From NCBI GenBank assembly GCA_025465145.1, contig JAODNS010000176.1:1-16192 (forward strand): 16,192 nucleotides of DNA, read 5' to 3'. Positions 7,849-14,889 of the stretch are shown one piece after another. How positions within the stretch are numbered: position 1 is the first letter of the stretch; each line of letters begins with the position of its first letter. A model generated the notes under the pieces. It was not told where the DNA came from and did not search any database. It was given only the letters and a program-made list of their open reading frames with translations. The position numbers were made by a program, and so were the translations under genes. This stretch comes from Frankiales bacterium (GTDB taxonomy: Bacteria; Actinomycetota; Actinomycetes; Mycobacteriales; SCTD01).

Positions 7849-9233
7849 CAGCGCGTCGTTCCCACCAGCTCGGCCAACGACTCCTCGATGCAGCCGGCGA
7901 GCACGTCCGCGTCGGGCATCGCGTCGCGGTCGCAGTTGAGCCCGTAGAAGACGCCGCCGTCGTACGAGGTCAGCCCGATCGAGACGGCCTGGCCCTTGCT
8001 CAGCGGGACGACCGGGTACATCTCCAGCATCCGCGCGCCGGCCGCGTACAGCGGGAACTGCGGCCCCGGCACGTTCGTGACGACCAGGTTGAACAGCCGC
8101 TTGCTGAAGCCGCTGGCCACCCGGGCGCCGAGCGCGTGGATGGTCGGCGGAGCGAACCCGGTGAGCTGCACGAGGGCGTCGGCGCCGACGGACTCGCCGG
8201 ACTCCTTGTGGCCGCGCATCGCGAACGACACCTGGTGCAGCCGCATGACCGGGTTGCCCTCGCCGATCGGGAGGTCGACGAAGTACGAGGACACCCGGTT
8301 GCCGCCGCTGTCGCCCTCGCTGCGCACCGACACCGGGACCATCGCGCGGACCGTCGTCGTCGGCGTCACGGACTCGCCGCGGGTGAGCAGCCAGGTCCGC
8401 AGCGCGCCGCTGACCGTCGCGAGGACGACGTCGTTGACCGTGCCGCCGTGGGTCTTGCGGACCCGCTTGTAGTCGTCCAGGTCGGTCTTCGCCATCGCGA
8501 ACCGGCGCTGCTCGCCGATCGTCGCGTTGAGCGGCGAGCTCGGCGCGGACCGCGCCATCAGCCGGGCCTGCGACAGGATGCCGCCGCCGACGGACGCGAC
8601 CTTGCCGACGGTGGCGCGGGCGTCGGTGACGGCTCCGCGGGCGGTGTCGATGGCCTGCGTCGGGCGCTTCACCAGGTCCGTCACGGCCTCGGTCATCAGC
8701 GCCACGGAGCTGGGCTGCCGGCGCGGCCGCCAGTCGTCCTCGGGCACCTCCCGCGGCGTCGGCGTCACGTCGAGGATGACGGTGCCGATGTCGACCGCGC
8801 TGACGCCGTCGACCATCGCGTGGTGGGTCTTGGTGATGACGGCGACGCGGCCGCCCTCGAGCCCCTCGACGAGGTAGATCTCCCACAGCGGCCGGTTGCG
8901 GTCCAGCTGCCGGCTCTGCAGCCGGCCGACCAGCTCGCGCAGCTGCGCCTCGGTGCCCGGCTTCGGCAGGGCGCTGCGGCGGACGTGGTACGTGACGTCG
9001 AAGTCCTCGTCGTCCACCCAGACGGGGTTGGCGAGGCGGCCCGGGACCTGGCGGACCTTCTGCCGGTACCGCGGCACCAGGGCGATGCGCTGCGAGATGA
9101 GCTCGAACAGTCGGTCGTAGTCGTAGCCGCCCTCCGGCGGCTCGAACGTGGCCACCCCGCCGACGTGCATCGCGGTGGTGGGCGTCTCCATGTAGAGGAA
9201 GGAGACGTCCAGCGGGCTCAGCCGGTCGGCCAT
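7848..9233 (-). CDS. WS/DGAT family wax ester synthase / diacylglycerol acyltransferase
   Basis: A 461-residue enzyme that transfers an acyl group from acyl-CoA to diacylglycerol or a long-chain alcohol, making triacylglycerol or wax esters. The family start RLSPLDVSFLYMETPTTAMHVG is present. The active-site HHAMVDG is at 137-143 (HHxxxDG), with RPLWE at 114-118. The C-terminal half has the GTVNDVVLATVSGALR, VPVSVR and VTNVPGP signatures. The length is typical. The ATG at 9233 has AGGAGG 5 nt upstream and starts the family homology; a longer frame upstream overlaps the HAD gene without similarity. It lies 28 nt after the HAD gene and overlaps the patatin start. Actinobacteria often carry several such paralogues, and substrate preference cannot be told from sequence. 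Confidence 0.93.
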   Translation of the reverse strand: MADRLSPLDVSFLYMETPTTAMHVGGVATFEPPEGGYDYDRLFELISQRIALVPRYRQKVRQVPGRLANPVWVDDEDFDVTYHVRRSALPKPGTEAQLRELVGRLQSRQLDRNRPLWEIYLVEGLEGGRVAVITKTHHAMVDGVSAVDIGTVILDVTPTPREVPEDDWRPRRQPSSVALMTEAVTDLVKRPTQAIDTARGAVTDARATVGKVASVGGGILSQARLMARSAPSSPLNATIGEQRRFAMAKTDLDDYKRVRKTHGGTVNDVVLATVSGALRTWLLTRGESVTPTTTVRAMVPVSVRSEGDSGGNRVSSYFVDLPIGEGNPVMRLHQVSFAMRGHKESGESVGADALVQLTGFAPPTIHALGARVASGFSKRLFNLVVTNVPGPQFPLYAAGARMLEMYPVVPLSKGQAVSIGLTSYDGGVFYGLNCDRDAMPDADVLAGCIEESLAELVGTTR

Positions 9234-9261
9234 TCCTACCTCCTGGTGGTGGTGCGTCCGC

Positions 9262-9897
9262 TCACTCTCGCAGGTCGTGGCCGAGCAGCACCTCGAGCTC
9301 GACGACGGTCTGCTCGTACGACTGGTGCAGCACGCCGACCATGCCGACAGCGGCGGCACCGCGGACGTTCGGCGACAGGTCGTCGACGAACACGCAGCCC
9401 TGCGGCGGCAGGCCGAGGCGCTGCGCGCACAGCAGGTAGATCTCCGGATCCGGCTTGCGCATGCCGACCTCGCCGGAGATGACCGTCACGTCGAACAGCT
9501 CGTCCCAGCCCTCGCGCGGGTAGTCCATCCCCCAGCTGTTGCTGAGCAACGCCGTCTTGAGCCCGCGCTGCCGGGCTCGCCGTACGACGCCGACCATGTC
9601 GTCGGCGGCGCGGAAGCCGCTGAACATCCGGGCCAGCAGACCGTCCGGCTGCACCGGGCTGCCGTCGGTGGACAGCAGGTGCTCGGCGAGCTGCCGCTCG
9701 AAGTCGGGGATCTCGATCTCGCCGCGCTCCAGCGCGTGCACCGGGTTCTCGGCCGCCGTCTCGGCGCCGAGCAGGTCGCGCATCGCGCGCCGGAACGCGT
9801 GCGGGTCGATGCCGTCCGCGGCGAGCCAGCCGCCCATCGTCTCGGCGAGCGAGTTGGTCAGGACGCCGCCGTAGTCGACGACCAGCGCCTCAGGCAT
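9262..9897 (-). CDS. HAD family hydrolase (ACAD10 N-domain type)
   Basis: A 211-residue HAD-IA hydrolase, probably a phosphatase. Motif I is VVDYGGVLT with nucleophile Asp8; the usual second Asp at +2 is Gly10. That variant is also found in active members such as E. coli YihX (DLGNV). Motif II is Ser119 in LLSNSWG, motif III is Lys148 in GMRKPDP and motif IV is Asp172-Asp173 in FVDDLSPN. The helical cap lies at about 17-90. The ATG at 9897 overlaps the phosphotransferase stop by eight bases (9890-9897), a strong sign of coupling. In human ACAD10 a HAD domain precedes an APH kinase domain and an acyl-CoA dehydrogenase domain. Here the same partners are separate neighbours, so it may act on phosphorylated hydroxyacyl intermediates (inference). 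Confidence 0.88.
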   Translation of the reverse strand: MPEALVVDYGGVLTNSLAETMGGWLAADGIDPHAFRRAMRDLLGAETAAENPVHALERGEIEIPDFERQLAEHLLSTDGSPVQPDGLLARMFSGFRAADDMVGVVRRARQRGLKTALLSNSWGMDYPREGWDELFDVTVISGEVGMRKPDPEIYLLCAQRLGLPPQGCVFVDDLSPNVRGAAAVGMVGVLHQSYEQTVVELEVLLGHDLRE

Positions 9898-10912
9898 CCA
9901 CGTTCGCCCGCGCCCGGGCCAGCAGCGCCGGCACGCCCGTCTCGAGCATCGCGAAGAACGGGTCGTCGGTGGTGCCGGCCAGGTGCCGGTGGTAGCTCGC
10001 CTCCAGCAGCACGGCCAGCTTCCAGACCGCGAGGGTGACGTAGAAGCGCAGGTCGGTCATCCGCCGGCCGGTCAGCGCGGCGTAGTGGTCGGCCAGCTCT
10101 GCCCGGGTCGGCCAGCCCGCCTGCGCGGTCACGGCTCCCTCGCCCAGGAACGGCACGGACTCGCCCGGCTCCACCCAGAAGCTCAGGAGGTAGCCGAGGT
10201 CCGCGAGGGGGTCGCCGACGGTCGCCATCTCCCAGTCGACGACGGCGGCCACCCGGCCGTCGCTGCCGAGGATGACGTTGTCGAGCTTGTAGTCCCCGTG
10301 CACCACAGCCGGCGGCTGCTCGACCGGCAGGTTGTCGCCCAGCCACGCGCTGACGGCGTCGTAGTCGGGCAGCTCGCGCCCCCCGCCCGCGGCGAGCATC
10401 CCCTCGCGCTGCCCGCGCCACCGGCGGACCTGCCGCTCCAGGTAGCCGCTCGGCCGCCCGATGCCGCCGGCCACGAACGGCTCGTACGGCGCGGCGTGGA
10501 TCTCGGCCAGCGCCTCGACGAGCTCGAGTCCGGTGGCGCGCCGCCGGTCCTCGGTCAGCCACGCCGGCAGGCAGTCCCGTACGACGTCGCCGTCGACCCT
10601 GGCCATCAGGTAGAAGGGCGCGCCGATCACCGAGGTGTCCTCGCAGACGGCGACGACCTCGGGCACCCGCACGCCGGTGTCGGCCCGGCGGAGCAGGTCC
10701 ATGACGCGGTACTCGCGGACCACGTCGTGCGCGGTTGGCAGCAGCGGCCCCTGCGGCGGCCGGCGCAGCACGTACTCGCGGCCGCCCTGCCGTACGACGA
10801 ACGTCAGGTTCGAGTGACCTGCCTGCAGCCGCTCGACCTCCACCTGGCCGTCGCCGGACAGCCGCCCCTGCAGCCAGGCGGACAGCGCCGCTGCGTCGAC
10901 GAGCTCGGTCAC
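9890..10912 (-). CDS. APH-family phosphotransferase (ACAD10/11 kinase-domain type)
   Basis: A 340-residue protein-kinase-like phosphotransferase of the aminoglycoside phosphotransferase superfamily. The nucleotide loop region is AGHSNLTFVV (31-40) with the Lys-equivalent strand EYVLRRPP following. The catalytic Brenner motif HGDYKLDN is at 205-212 (Asp207), and the metal-binding DWEMATVGDPLADLGY starts at 226. DWExxxxGDPxxDL, RRPPxGxLLPTAHD and the overall length match the kinase domain of ACAD10/ACAD11 and LvaA rather than antibiotic-resistance kinases. These relatives phosphorylate the hydroxyl of 4-hydroxyacyl-CoA. The GTG at 10912 overlaps the stop of the LytR_C gene (GTGA). A GTG two codons earlier is possible. 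An acyl-CoA dehydrogenase of the matching type lies about 660 bp away, divergent. Confidence 0.88.
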   Translation of the reverse strand: MTELVDAAALSAWLQGRLSGDGQVEVERLQAGHSNLTFVVRQGGREYVLRRPPQGPLLPTAHDVVREYRVMDLLRRADTGVRVPEVVAVCEDTSVIGAPFYLMARVDGDVVRDCLPAWLTEDRRRATGLELVEALAEIHAAPYEPFVAGGIGRPSGYLERQVRRWRGQREGMLAAGGGRELPDYDAVSAWLGDNLPVEQPPAVVHGDYKLDNVILGSDGRVAAVVDWEMATVGDPLADLGYLLSFWVEPGESVPFLGEGAVTAQAGWPTRAELADHYAALTGRRMTDLRFYVTLAVWKLAVLLEASYHRHLAGTTDDPFFAMLETGVPALLARARANVDA

Positions 10913-11508
10913 CCGCACGACCTGGTCGGCGCGGGCCTGGGCACGGCAGCAGGCTTCCCCAGGTCGCGGGTGTACGCGGACACCTCCGCGGGCTTCCGGA
11001 GCCGAACGAACGTGGAGCCGAGCGTGACGGTGACACTGCCGGCCGGCGCCTTCGCCACCGGCAGCAGCTGCCCGCCGATGACGTGCGCGGACAGGAGCGT
11101 GGCGGCCGGGCGGCCGCCGGGGCCGAAGGCGATGACGCTGCCGCCGGTCAGGGCGGCGGGCGCGTTGCCCATCCCGCTGACCCGGAAGCCGCGGCGGGCG
11201 AGCTCGTTGCCGACGGCTCGTGCCAGCCCGCTGCGCGGAGTGCCGTTGAGCAGCGTGACGGCGACGCCTGCCGGTGCGGGCAGCACCACCGGCTTGGCCG
11301 GCGCGGCACTCGCCACCGGCGCGGGGGACGGGCAGCGGACGGCTTGGGTGACCTGTCCGGCGCGGTCGTCCTCGCGCTGGAGCACGTACCCGCCGATCGC
11401 GATGGCCGCGATCAGCAGGACGCCGAGGACGAGCGGCAGCGGGTTGCGGCGCTTGCCGTACCGGCGGCGCTTGCGCACCGGCGCCAGGTCGCCGCTCGGA
11501 ATCCTCAC
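10909..11508 (-). CDS. LytR C-terminal domain protein, membrane-anchored
   Basis: A 199-residue protein with a basic cytoplasmic start (VRKRRRYGKRRN), one membrane helix (about 23-42, PLPLVLGVLLIAAIAIGGYV) and an extracytoplasmic LytR_C domain. That domain has GVAVTLLNGTPRSGLARAVGNELARRGF, then SGMGNAP and SVTVTLGSTF. LytR_C domains occur alone or behind LCP wall-polymer ligase domains; the LCP domain is absent here, so ligase activity is not expected. The start is uncertain. GTG at 11508 has no Shine-Dalgarno sequence but sits 8 nt after TAGGCT, which would make the mRNA nearly leaderless. GTG at 11553 would add 15 residues lacking the usual family start. It is the first gene of the long minus-strand unit and overlaps the kinase gene. 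Confidence 0.78.
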   Translation of the reverse strand: MRIPSGDLAPVRKRRRYGKRRNPLPLVLGVLLIAAIAIGGYVLQREDDRAGQVTQAVRCPSPAPVASAAPAKPVVLPAPAGVAVTLLNGTPRSGLARAVGNELARRGFRVSGMGNAPAALTGGSVIAFGPGGRPAATLLSAHVIGGQLLPVAKAPAGSVTVTLGSTFVRLRKPAEVSAYTRDLGKPAAVPRPAPTRSCG

Positions 11509-11522
11509 GGGGAGCGAGCCTA
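11509..11522 (-). promoter_or_regulatory. Candidate -10 element for a leaderless LytR_C transcript
   Basis: On the minus strand TAGGCT (11522-11517) fits the actinobacterial TANNNT -10 pattern. It is followed after 8 nt by the GTG at 11508, so transcription would begin at or next to the start codon. No good -35 lies 16-18 nt upstream and no Shine-Dalgarno sequence precedes the GTG. Leaderless mRNAs are common in Actinobacteria. This would be the promoter of the nine-gene unit; the assignment is tentative. Confidence 0.35.
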
Positions 11523-11576
11523 GGAGGTGCGGCAGTATGCGAGGCGCTGACACACCCCCTGCTGGAAAGGCACCTC

Positions 11577-12785
11577 GTGGACTTCGCTCCCTCCCCCAAG
11601 GCCCAGGACTACCTCGACCGGCTGCAGGCGTTCATGGACGAGAAGGTCTTCCCGGCCGAGGTCGAGTACGAGCGGTACCGCAACGAGAAGGGCCGCGACG
11701 ACCACACCCTGCCCCCGGTCGTCGAAGAGCTGAAGGCCGAGGCGCGCAGCCGCGGGCTGTGGAACCTGTTCCTGCCGGACGTGTCGGGGCTGAAGAACGT
11801 CGAGTACGCGCCGCTCGCCGAGCTCACCGGGTGGGCGTCGCACATCGCGCCCGAGGCGATCAACTGCGACGCGCCCAACACCGGGAACATGGAGGTGCTG
11901 CACATGTTCGGCACCCCCGAGCAGAAGTCGCAGTGGCTGCAGCCGCTCATGGAGGGCGAGATCCGCTCCGCCTTCGCGATGACCGAGCCGGACGTCGCGT
12001 CCTCGGACGCAACCAACATCAGTACGCGGATCGAGCGCGACGGCGACGACTACGTCATCAACGGCCGCAAGTGGTGGATCAGCGGGGCGGCCGACCCGCG
12101 CTGCACGATCCTCATCGTCATGGGCAAGACCGACCCGAACGAGTCGCCGCACCGCCAGCAGTCGATGATCCTCGTGCCGATGGACACGCCCGGCCTGGAG
12201 AACATCCGGCCGCTGCCGGTCTTCGGGTACCAGGACCAGCACGGCCACAACGAGCTGCGGTTCACCGACGTCCGCGTCCCGGCCACGAACCTCATCGCGA
12301 ACGAGGGCGACGGGTTCATGATCGCGCAGGCGCGGCTCGGGCCCGGCCGGATCCACCACTGCATGCGCGCGATCGGCGCCGCCGAGCGAGCCCTGAAGCT
12401 GATGTGCGAGCGGGCGATCAGCCGCGTCGCGTTCGGGCAGGAGATCGCCCGGCAGGGCGTGGTGCGCCAGCAGATCGCCGAGTCGCGGATGGAGATCGAC
12501 CAGGCCCGCCTCATGGTGCTCAAGACCGCGGACCTCATCGACAAGTTCGGCGCGAAGGGCGCCCGCTCCGAGATCGCGCAGATCAAGGTGATCGCTCCGC
12601 GGGTCGCGCTCAACGTCGTGGACCGCGCCATCCAGGTGCACGGCGCGGGCGGCGTCAGCGAGGACTTCCCGCTGGCCCGGATGTACGCGGGGCTCCGGAC
12701 GCTGCGCATCGCCGACGGCCCGGACGAGGTGCACGTGCGGACGGTCGCCCGCCAGGAGCTCGGCAAGTACCTGCAGAAGGCGTAG
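11577..12785 (+). CDS. Acyl-CoA dehydrogenase, ACAD10/11 type
   Basis: A 402-residue FAD-dependent dehydrogenase that desaturates acyl-CoA, or acts in the elimination step on phosphorylated hydroxyacyl-CoA in the ACAD11-like branch. The flavin and substrate loop AFAMTEPDVASSD is at 133-144, GRKWWISGAADPRC at 163-176, and the C-terminal IQVHGAGGVSED at 352-363. At the position of the usual catalytic Glu (YEG in the medium-chain enzyme) it has RIADGPDEVH, with Asp380; this is typical of the ACAD10/11 and LvaC-like group. The GTG at 11577 has GGAAAGG at 11564-11570, 6 nt upstream. It is transcribed away from the LytR_C, APH and HAD genes, the likely functional partners, and converges on cpaE with a 16-nt gap. 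Confidence 0.93.
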   Translation: MDFAPSPKAQDYLDRLQAFMDEKVFPAEVEYERYRNEKGRDDHTLPPVVEELKAEARSRGLWNLFLPDVSGLKNVEYAPLAELTGWASHIAPEAINCDAPNTGNMEVLHMFGTPEQKSQWLQPLMEGEIRSAFAMTEPDVASSDATNISTRIERDGDDYVINGRKWWISGAADPRCTILIVMGKTDPNESPHRQQSMILVPMDTPGLENIRPLPVFGYQDQHGHNELRFTDVRVPATNLIANEGDGFMIAQARLGPGRIHHCMRAIGAAERALKLMCERAISRVAFGQEIARQGVVRQQIAESRMEIDQARLMVLKTADLIDKFGAKGARSEIAQIKVIAPRVALNVVDRAIQVHGAGGVSEDFPLARMYAGLRTLRIADGPDEVHVRTVARQELGKYLQKA

Positions 12786-12796
12786 GGCTCCAGGGC

Positions 12797-12809
12797 CGGG
12801 CTCAGCCCG
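12797..12809. terminator. Short GC hairpin between convergent genes
   Basis: CGGGC-TCA-GCCCG forms a 5-bp perfect stem between the acyl-CoA dehydrogenase and cpaE genes, and includes the cpaE stop codon. No U-tract follows on either strand. It is the only stem in this 16-nt gap and could act as a weak bidirectional terminator, but in such GC-rich DNA a 5-bp stem may be chance. Confidence 0.25.
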
Positions 12810-14124
12810 CGGCGCGCTTGCCGGCGCTGCGGGCGAGCAGCCGGCGCTTGCGCGGCGCGCGCGGCATGCCCACCAGCCCGGCCGCGAGGTCGGCCAGCGC
12901 CAGCCGCGCCGGCGACGACGCGGCCGCCTCGACGAGGGTGCGGCCTGTGGCGACCGCGCCGTCGACGCCGGGAACGTCCAGGGGCACGAAGGCGATGTCC
13001 TCGACGCCGGCGTAGCGGGACAGGGCGCCGCGGATCTCCTTCTCCGGGTCGCCCGGGACGCCGGACGGCCGCACCCGGTTGACGACGACGCGCGGCGTCA
13101 ACCCCGGCACGGCCTCCTTGAGCTCGGCGAGGCCGCGGATGAGCCGCTGCAGCCCGACCGGGTCAGCGGAGCCGACGGCGACCACGGTGTCCGCGGACTC
13201 GAGGAACGCGAGCGTCGCGCCGTTGCGGCGGGGCGCGGCGGTGTCGTAGGCCAGCTCCTCGTCCTGCTCGAGGCTGAAGCCGCAGTCGACGACCGTCACT
13301 GACGCCAGCGACCGGGACAGGCTGAGCACGACCTCCACGGCCGCCGGCCGCAGCTCGGGCCAGCGGTCCGCGCGGGTGATCCCGGACAGCAGCCGGAGCG
13401 TCGGCGTCACCGACCGGGCCAGCGCCGCGAGGGCCGGCAGGTCGAGCTGGCCGTTGTTGGCCAGCCGTGCGGCGGCTGCCAGGCCGGGCGCCTCGTCCAG
13501 CACGCCGAGCACCTGGGCCACGACGCCGCCGTAGACGTCGCCGTCGATGAGCAGCGCGGACCGGTTGAGCGCCGCGACCTCGCTCGCCAGCGCGACCGCG
13601 ACGGTGGTTCGCCCGGGTGCGCCGGTGGGGCCCCAGACGGCCACGAGGCGGCCGGTGCCGACGCCGACCTCGGGAACCTGCACCGGCGGCGGAGCGGGCG
13701 GCGGGTCGGGCAGCGCCGTCCGCGGCTCGGCGTAGGACAGCGATGGGGCCGGCGCGGCCGGCGCCCCCTGCACGGTCTCCATCACGGCGGTGCTGATGTC
13801 CTCGGGCGACGCGTCGGACGGCAGCACGTGCAGCACGCCCAGCTGCCGCAGCCGCCGCTCGGCCTCCTCGTCACCGGGCGGCACCAGCCCGACCACCGCG
13901 ACCCCCGCGACGGCGAGCCGCGACAGCGCGTCGCGGTCGAGCCTGCGCAGGTCGGCGGACAGCAGGACCGCGCGCGCCTGGCCGGTGGCGGCCGTGGCGA
14001 GCAGGTCGGCGAGGTCGACGCACCGCCGGACGACGCTGACGCCGAGGTCGCCCCGCTCCAGCGCCGCGACGAGGTGCGACTCCCACACCGCGTCCGAGAC
14101 GGCGGTCAGGACGGGCACGGCCAT
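12802..14124 (-). CDS. cpaE: CpaE-like (TadZ) MinD/ParA-family ATPase
   Basis: A 440-residue protein with the CpaE/TadZ layout, which localises Tad pilus/secretion machinery at the membrane. Residues 1-120 form a response-regulator-like domain without a clear phosphorylation site. Residues 121-152 are a Pro/Ala-rich linker. Residues 157-400 form a MinD/ParA-like domain with LVAVWGPTGAPGRTT (160-174), ALLIDGDVYGG (190-200) and a Walker B-like VTVVDCGFSLE. The deviant Walker A carries Arg172 where MinD has the second Lys of KGGxGKT, so ATP hydrolysis may be altered. The C-terminus is strongly basic (RKRRLLARSAGKRAAG), perhaps for membrane or DNA contact. The ATG at 14124 overlaps the cpaB stop (TGATG). 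No cpaF or tadBC follows in the window. Confidence 0.85.
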   Translation of the reverse strand: MAVPVLTAVSDAVWESHLVAALERGDLGVSVVRRCVDLADLLATAATGQARAVLLSADLRRLDRDALSRLAVAGVAVVGLVPPGDEEAERRLRQLGVLHVLPSDASPEDISTAVMETVQGAPAAPAPSLSYAEPRTALPDPPPAPPPVQVPEVGVGTGRLVAVWGPTGAPGRTTVAVALASEVAALNRSALLIDGDVYGGVVAQVLGVLDEAPGLAAAARLANNGQLDLPALAALARSVTPTLRLLSGITRADRWPELRPAAVEVVLSLSRSLASVTVVDCGFSLEQDEELAYDTAAPRRNGATLAFLESADTVVAVGSADPVGLQRLIRGLAELKEAVPGLTPRVVVNRVRPSGVPGDPEKEIRGALSRYAGVEDIAFVPLDVPGVDGAVATGRTLVEAAASSPARLALADLAAGLVGMPRAPRKRRLLARSAGKRAAG

Positions 14125-14825
14125 CAGCTGGTGCCGTCCTCGAGCGTCGACACCGGCGTCTCCTGCAGGCGGGGCACGCCGACGAGGTCGATCCGTCCCT
14201 CCGACATGGCGGCGAGGATCAGCGCGACGTCGGCCGGCCGCACCTGCAGCACGATCGACTCGTCCGTGGTGCCGCCGCCGGCGAAGCCGCTCAGCTTCGG
14301 TCGCTGCAGGACGGTCACGTTGCGCACGACGAGCCGCGGCTCCACCGTTGCTGCCGCCGTCGTCGCGGCGGTCTTCTTCTCGGGGCTGACGTAGACGTCC
14401 ACCTGGGAGTCCTCGGCCAGGTTCGGCGGCAGGTGGCCGCGGCCGACCGGGACCGTGACGAGCCGGAAGCTCACCTGCTCGCCCGGCTTGGTCAGCGCGG
14501 CGATCGGCAGCAGCTCACCGGCTCCGACGCCCCGGCGCAGGAAGTACCCGGTCGGTGCGCCGCCGCGGCCGTTGATGTAGCGACGGGTGTCCGTGCCGAA
14601 CAGGCGGACCCGCATCCGGGTCAGGTCGTCGGCGGTCAGCTGCGCGCCCGGCGCGAGGTCGCGCTTGGCCGCCCACACCGTCTGGGACTGGTCCGCGGAC
14701 GACAGCACGCGCGCGCCGACGACGACGCTGACGAGGACGAGCAGGACGCCGAGCACGAGGCGGGCGTCCAGCCACCCGGGCGTCGCCAGCCGGTTGGACT
14801 TGGGCGACGCGGGGGTCTCGCTCAC
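14124..14825 (-). CDS. cpaB: CpaB/RcpC-like SAF-domain pilus assembly protein
   Basis: A 233-residue protein with one N-terminal membrane helix (about 22-40, RLVLGVLLVLVSVVVGARVL) and an external SAF domain (about 48-115, VWAAKRDLAPGAQLTADDLTRMRVRL then GYFLRRGVGAGELLPIAAL). It continues with a CpaB-type C-terminal region (VDVYVSPEKK, RNVTVLQRP). Relatives belong to Flp/Tad pilus assembly and are thought to bind the cell wall or the secretin region. The GTG at 14825 is chosen because AGGAAGGA lies about 6 nt upstream and the helix begins about 20 residues later; the longer frame upstream runs through the divergent HTH region. It overlaps cpaE by one base, so the two form an operon. The regulatory region is shared with the HTH gene. 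Confidence 0.82.
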   Translation of the reverse strand: MSETPASPKSNRLATPGWLDARLVLGVLLVLVSVVVGARVLSSADQSQTVWAAKRDLAPGAQLTADDLTRMRVRLFGTDTRRYINGRGGAPTGYFLRRGVGAGELLPIAALTKPGEQVSFRLVTVPVGRGHLPPNLAEDSQVDVYVSPEKKTAATTAAATVEPRLVVRNVTVLQRPKLSGFAGGGTTDESIVLQVRPADVALILAAMSEGRIDLVGVPRLQETPVSTLEDGTS

Positions 14826-14889
14826 ACGCAGTCCTTCCTCGCGGATCCGGGGAACGAGCATCCTTGCGCACGAAGCGCCCGGCGCGCAT

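Larger units (their letters stand above)
3602..11508 (-). other. Probable nine-gene lipid-related operon
   Basis: Nine same-strand genes are linked with almost no spacing. From the 5' end the junctions are a GTGA overlap (10909-10912), an 8-nt overlap (9890-9897), a 28-nt gap, a TGATG overlap at 7848, a 2-nt gap, a CTGA overlap (6398-6401) and GTGA overlaps at 5304-5307 and 4402-4405. No terminator or promoter-sized gap interrupts the series, apart from the 28-nt gap before the acyltransferase gene, which has a strong ribosome-binding site. Single transcription and translational coupling are inferred from this layout. The content is APH kinase, HAD, WS/DGAT, patatin, LolA-like protein and ABC exporter, which suggests a shared role in acyl-lipid handling. 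Confidence 0.6.

Noticed and set aside
9890..10912. Aminoglycoside resistance kinase
   Set aside because: The DWExxxxGDPxxDL and RRPPxGxLLPTAHD patterns and the HAD/ACAD neighbours point to the ACAD10/11-LvaA type; antibiotic phosphotransferases lack them.
9983..13015. Roughly 1000-codon open frame on the plus strand
   Set aside because: It runs antisense to the kinase and LytR_C genes and out of frame over the acyl-CoA dehydrogenase gene, with low-complexity composition; all three real genes have conserved motifs in the other frames.
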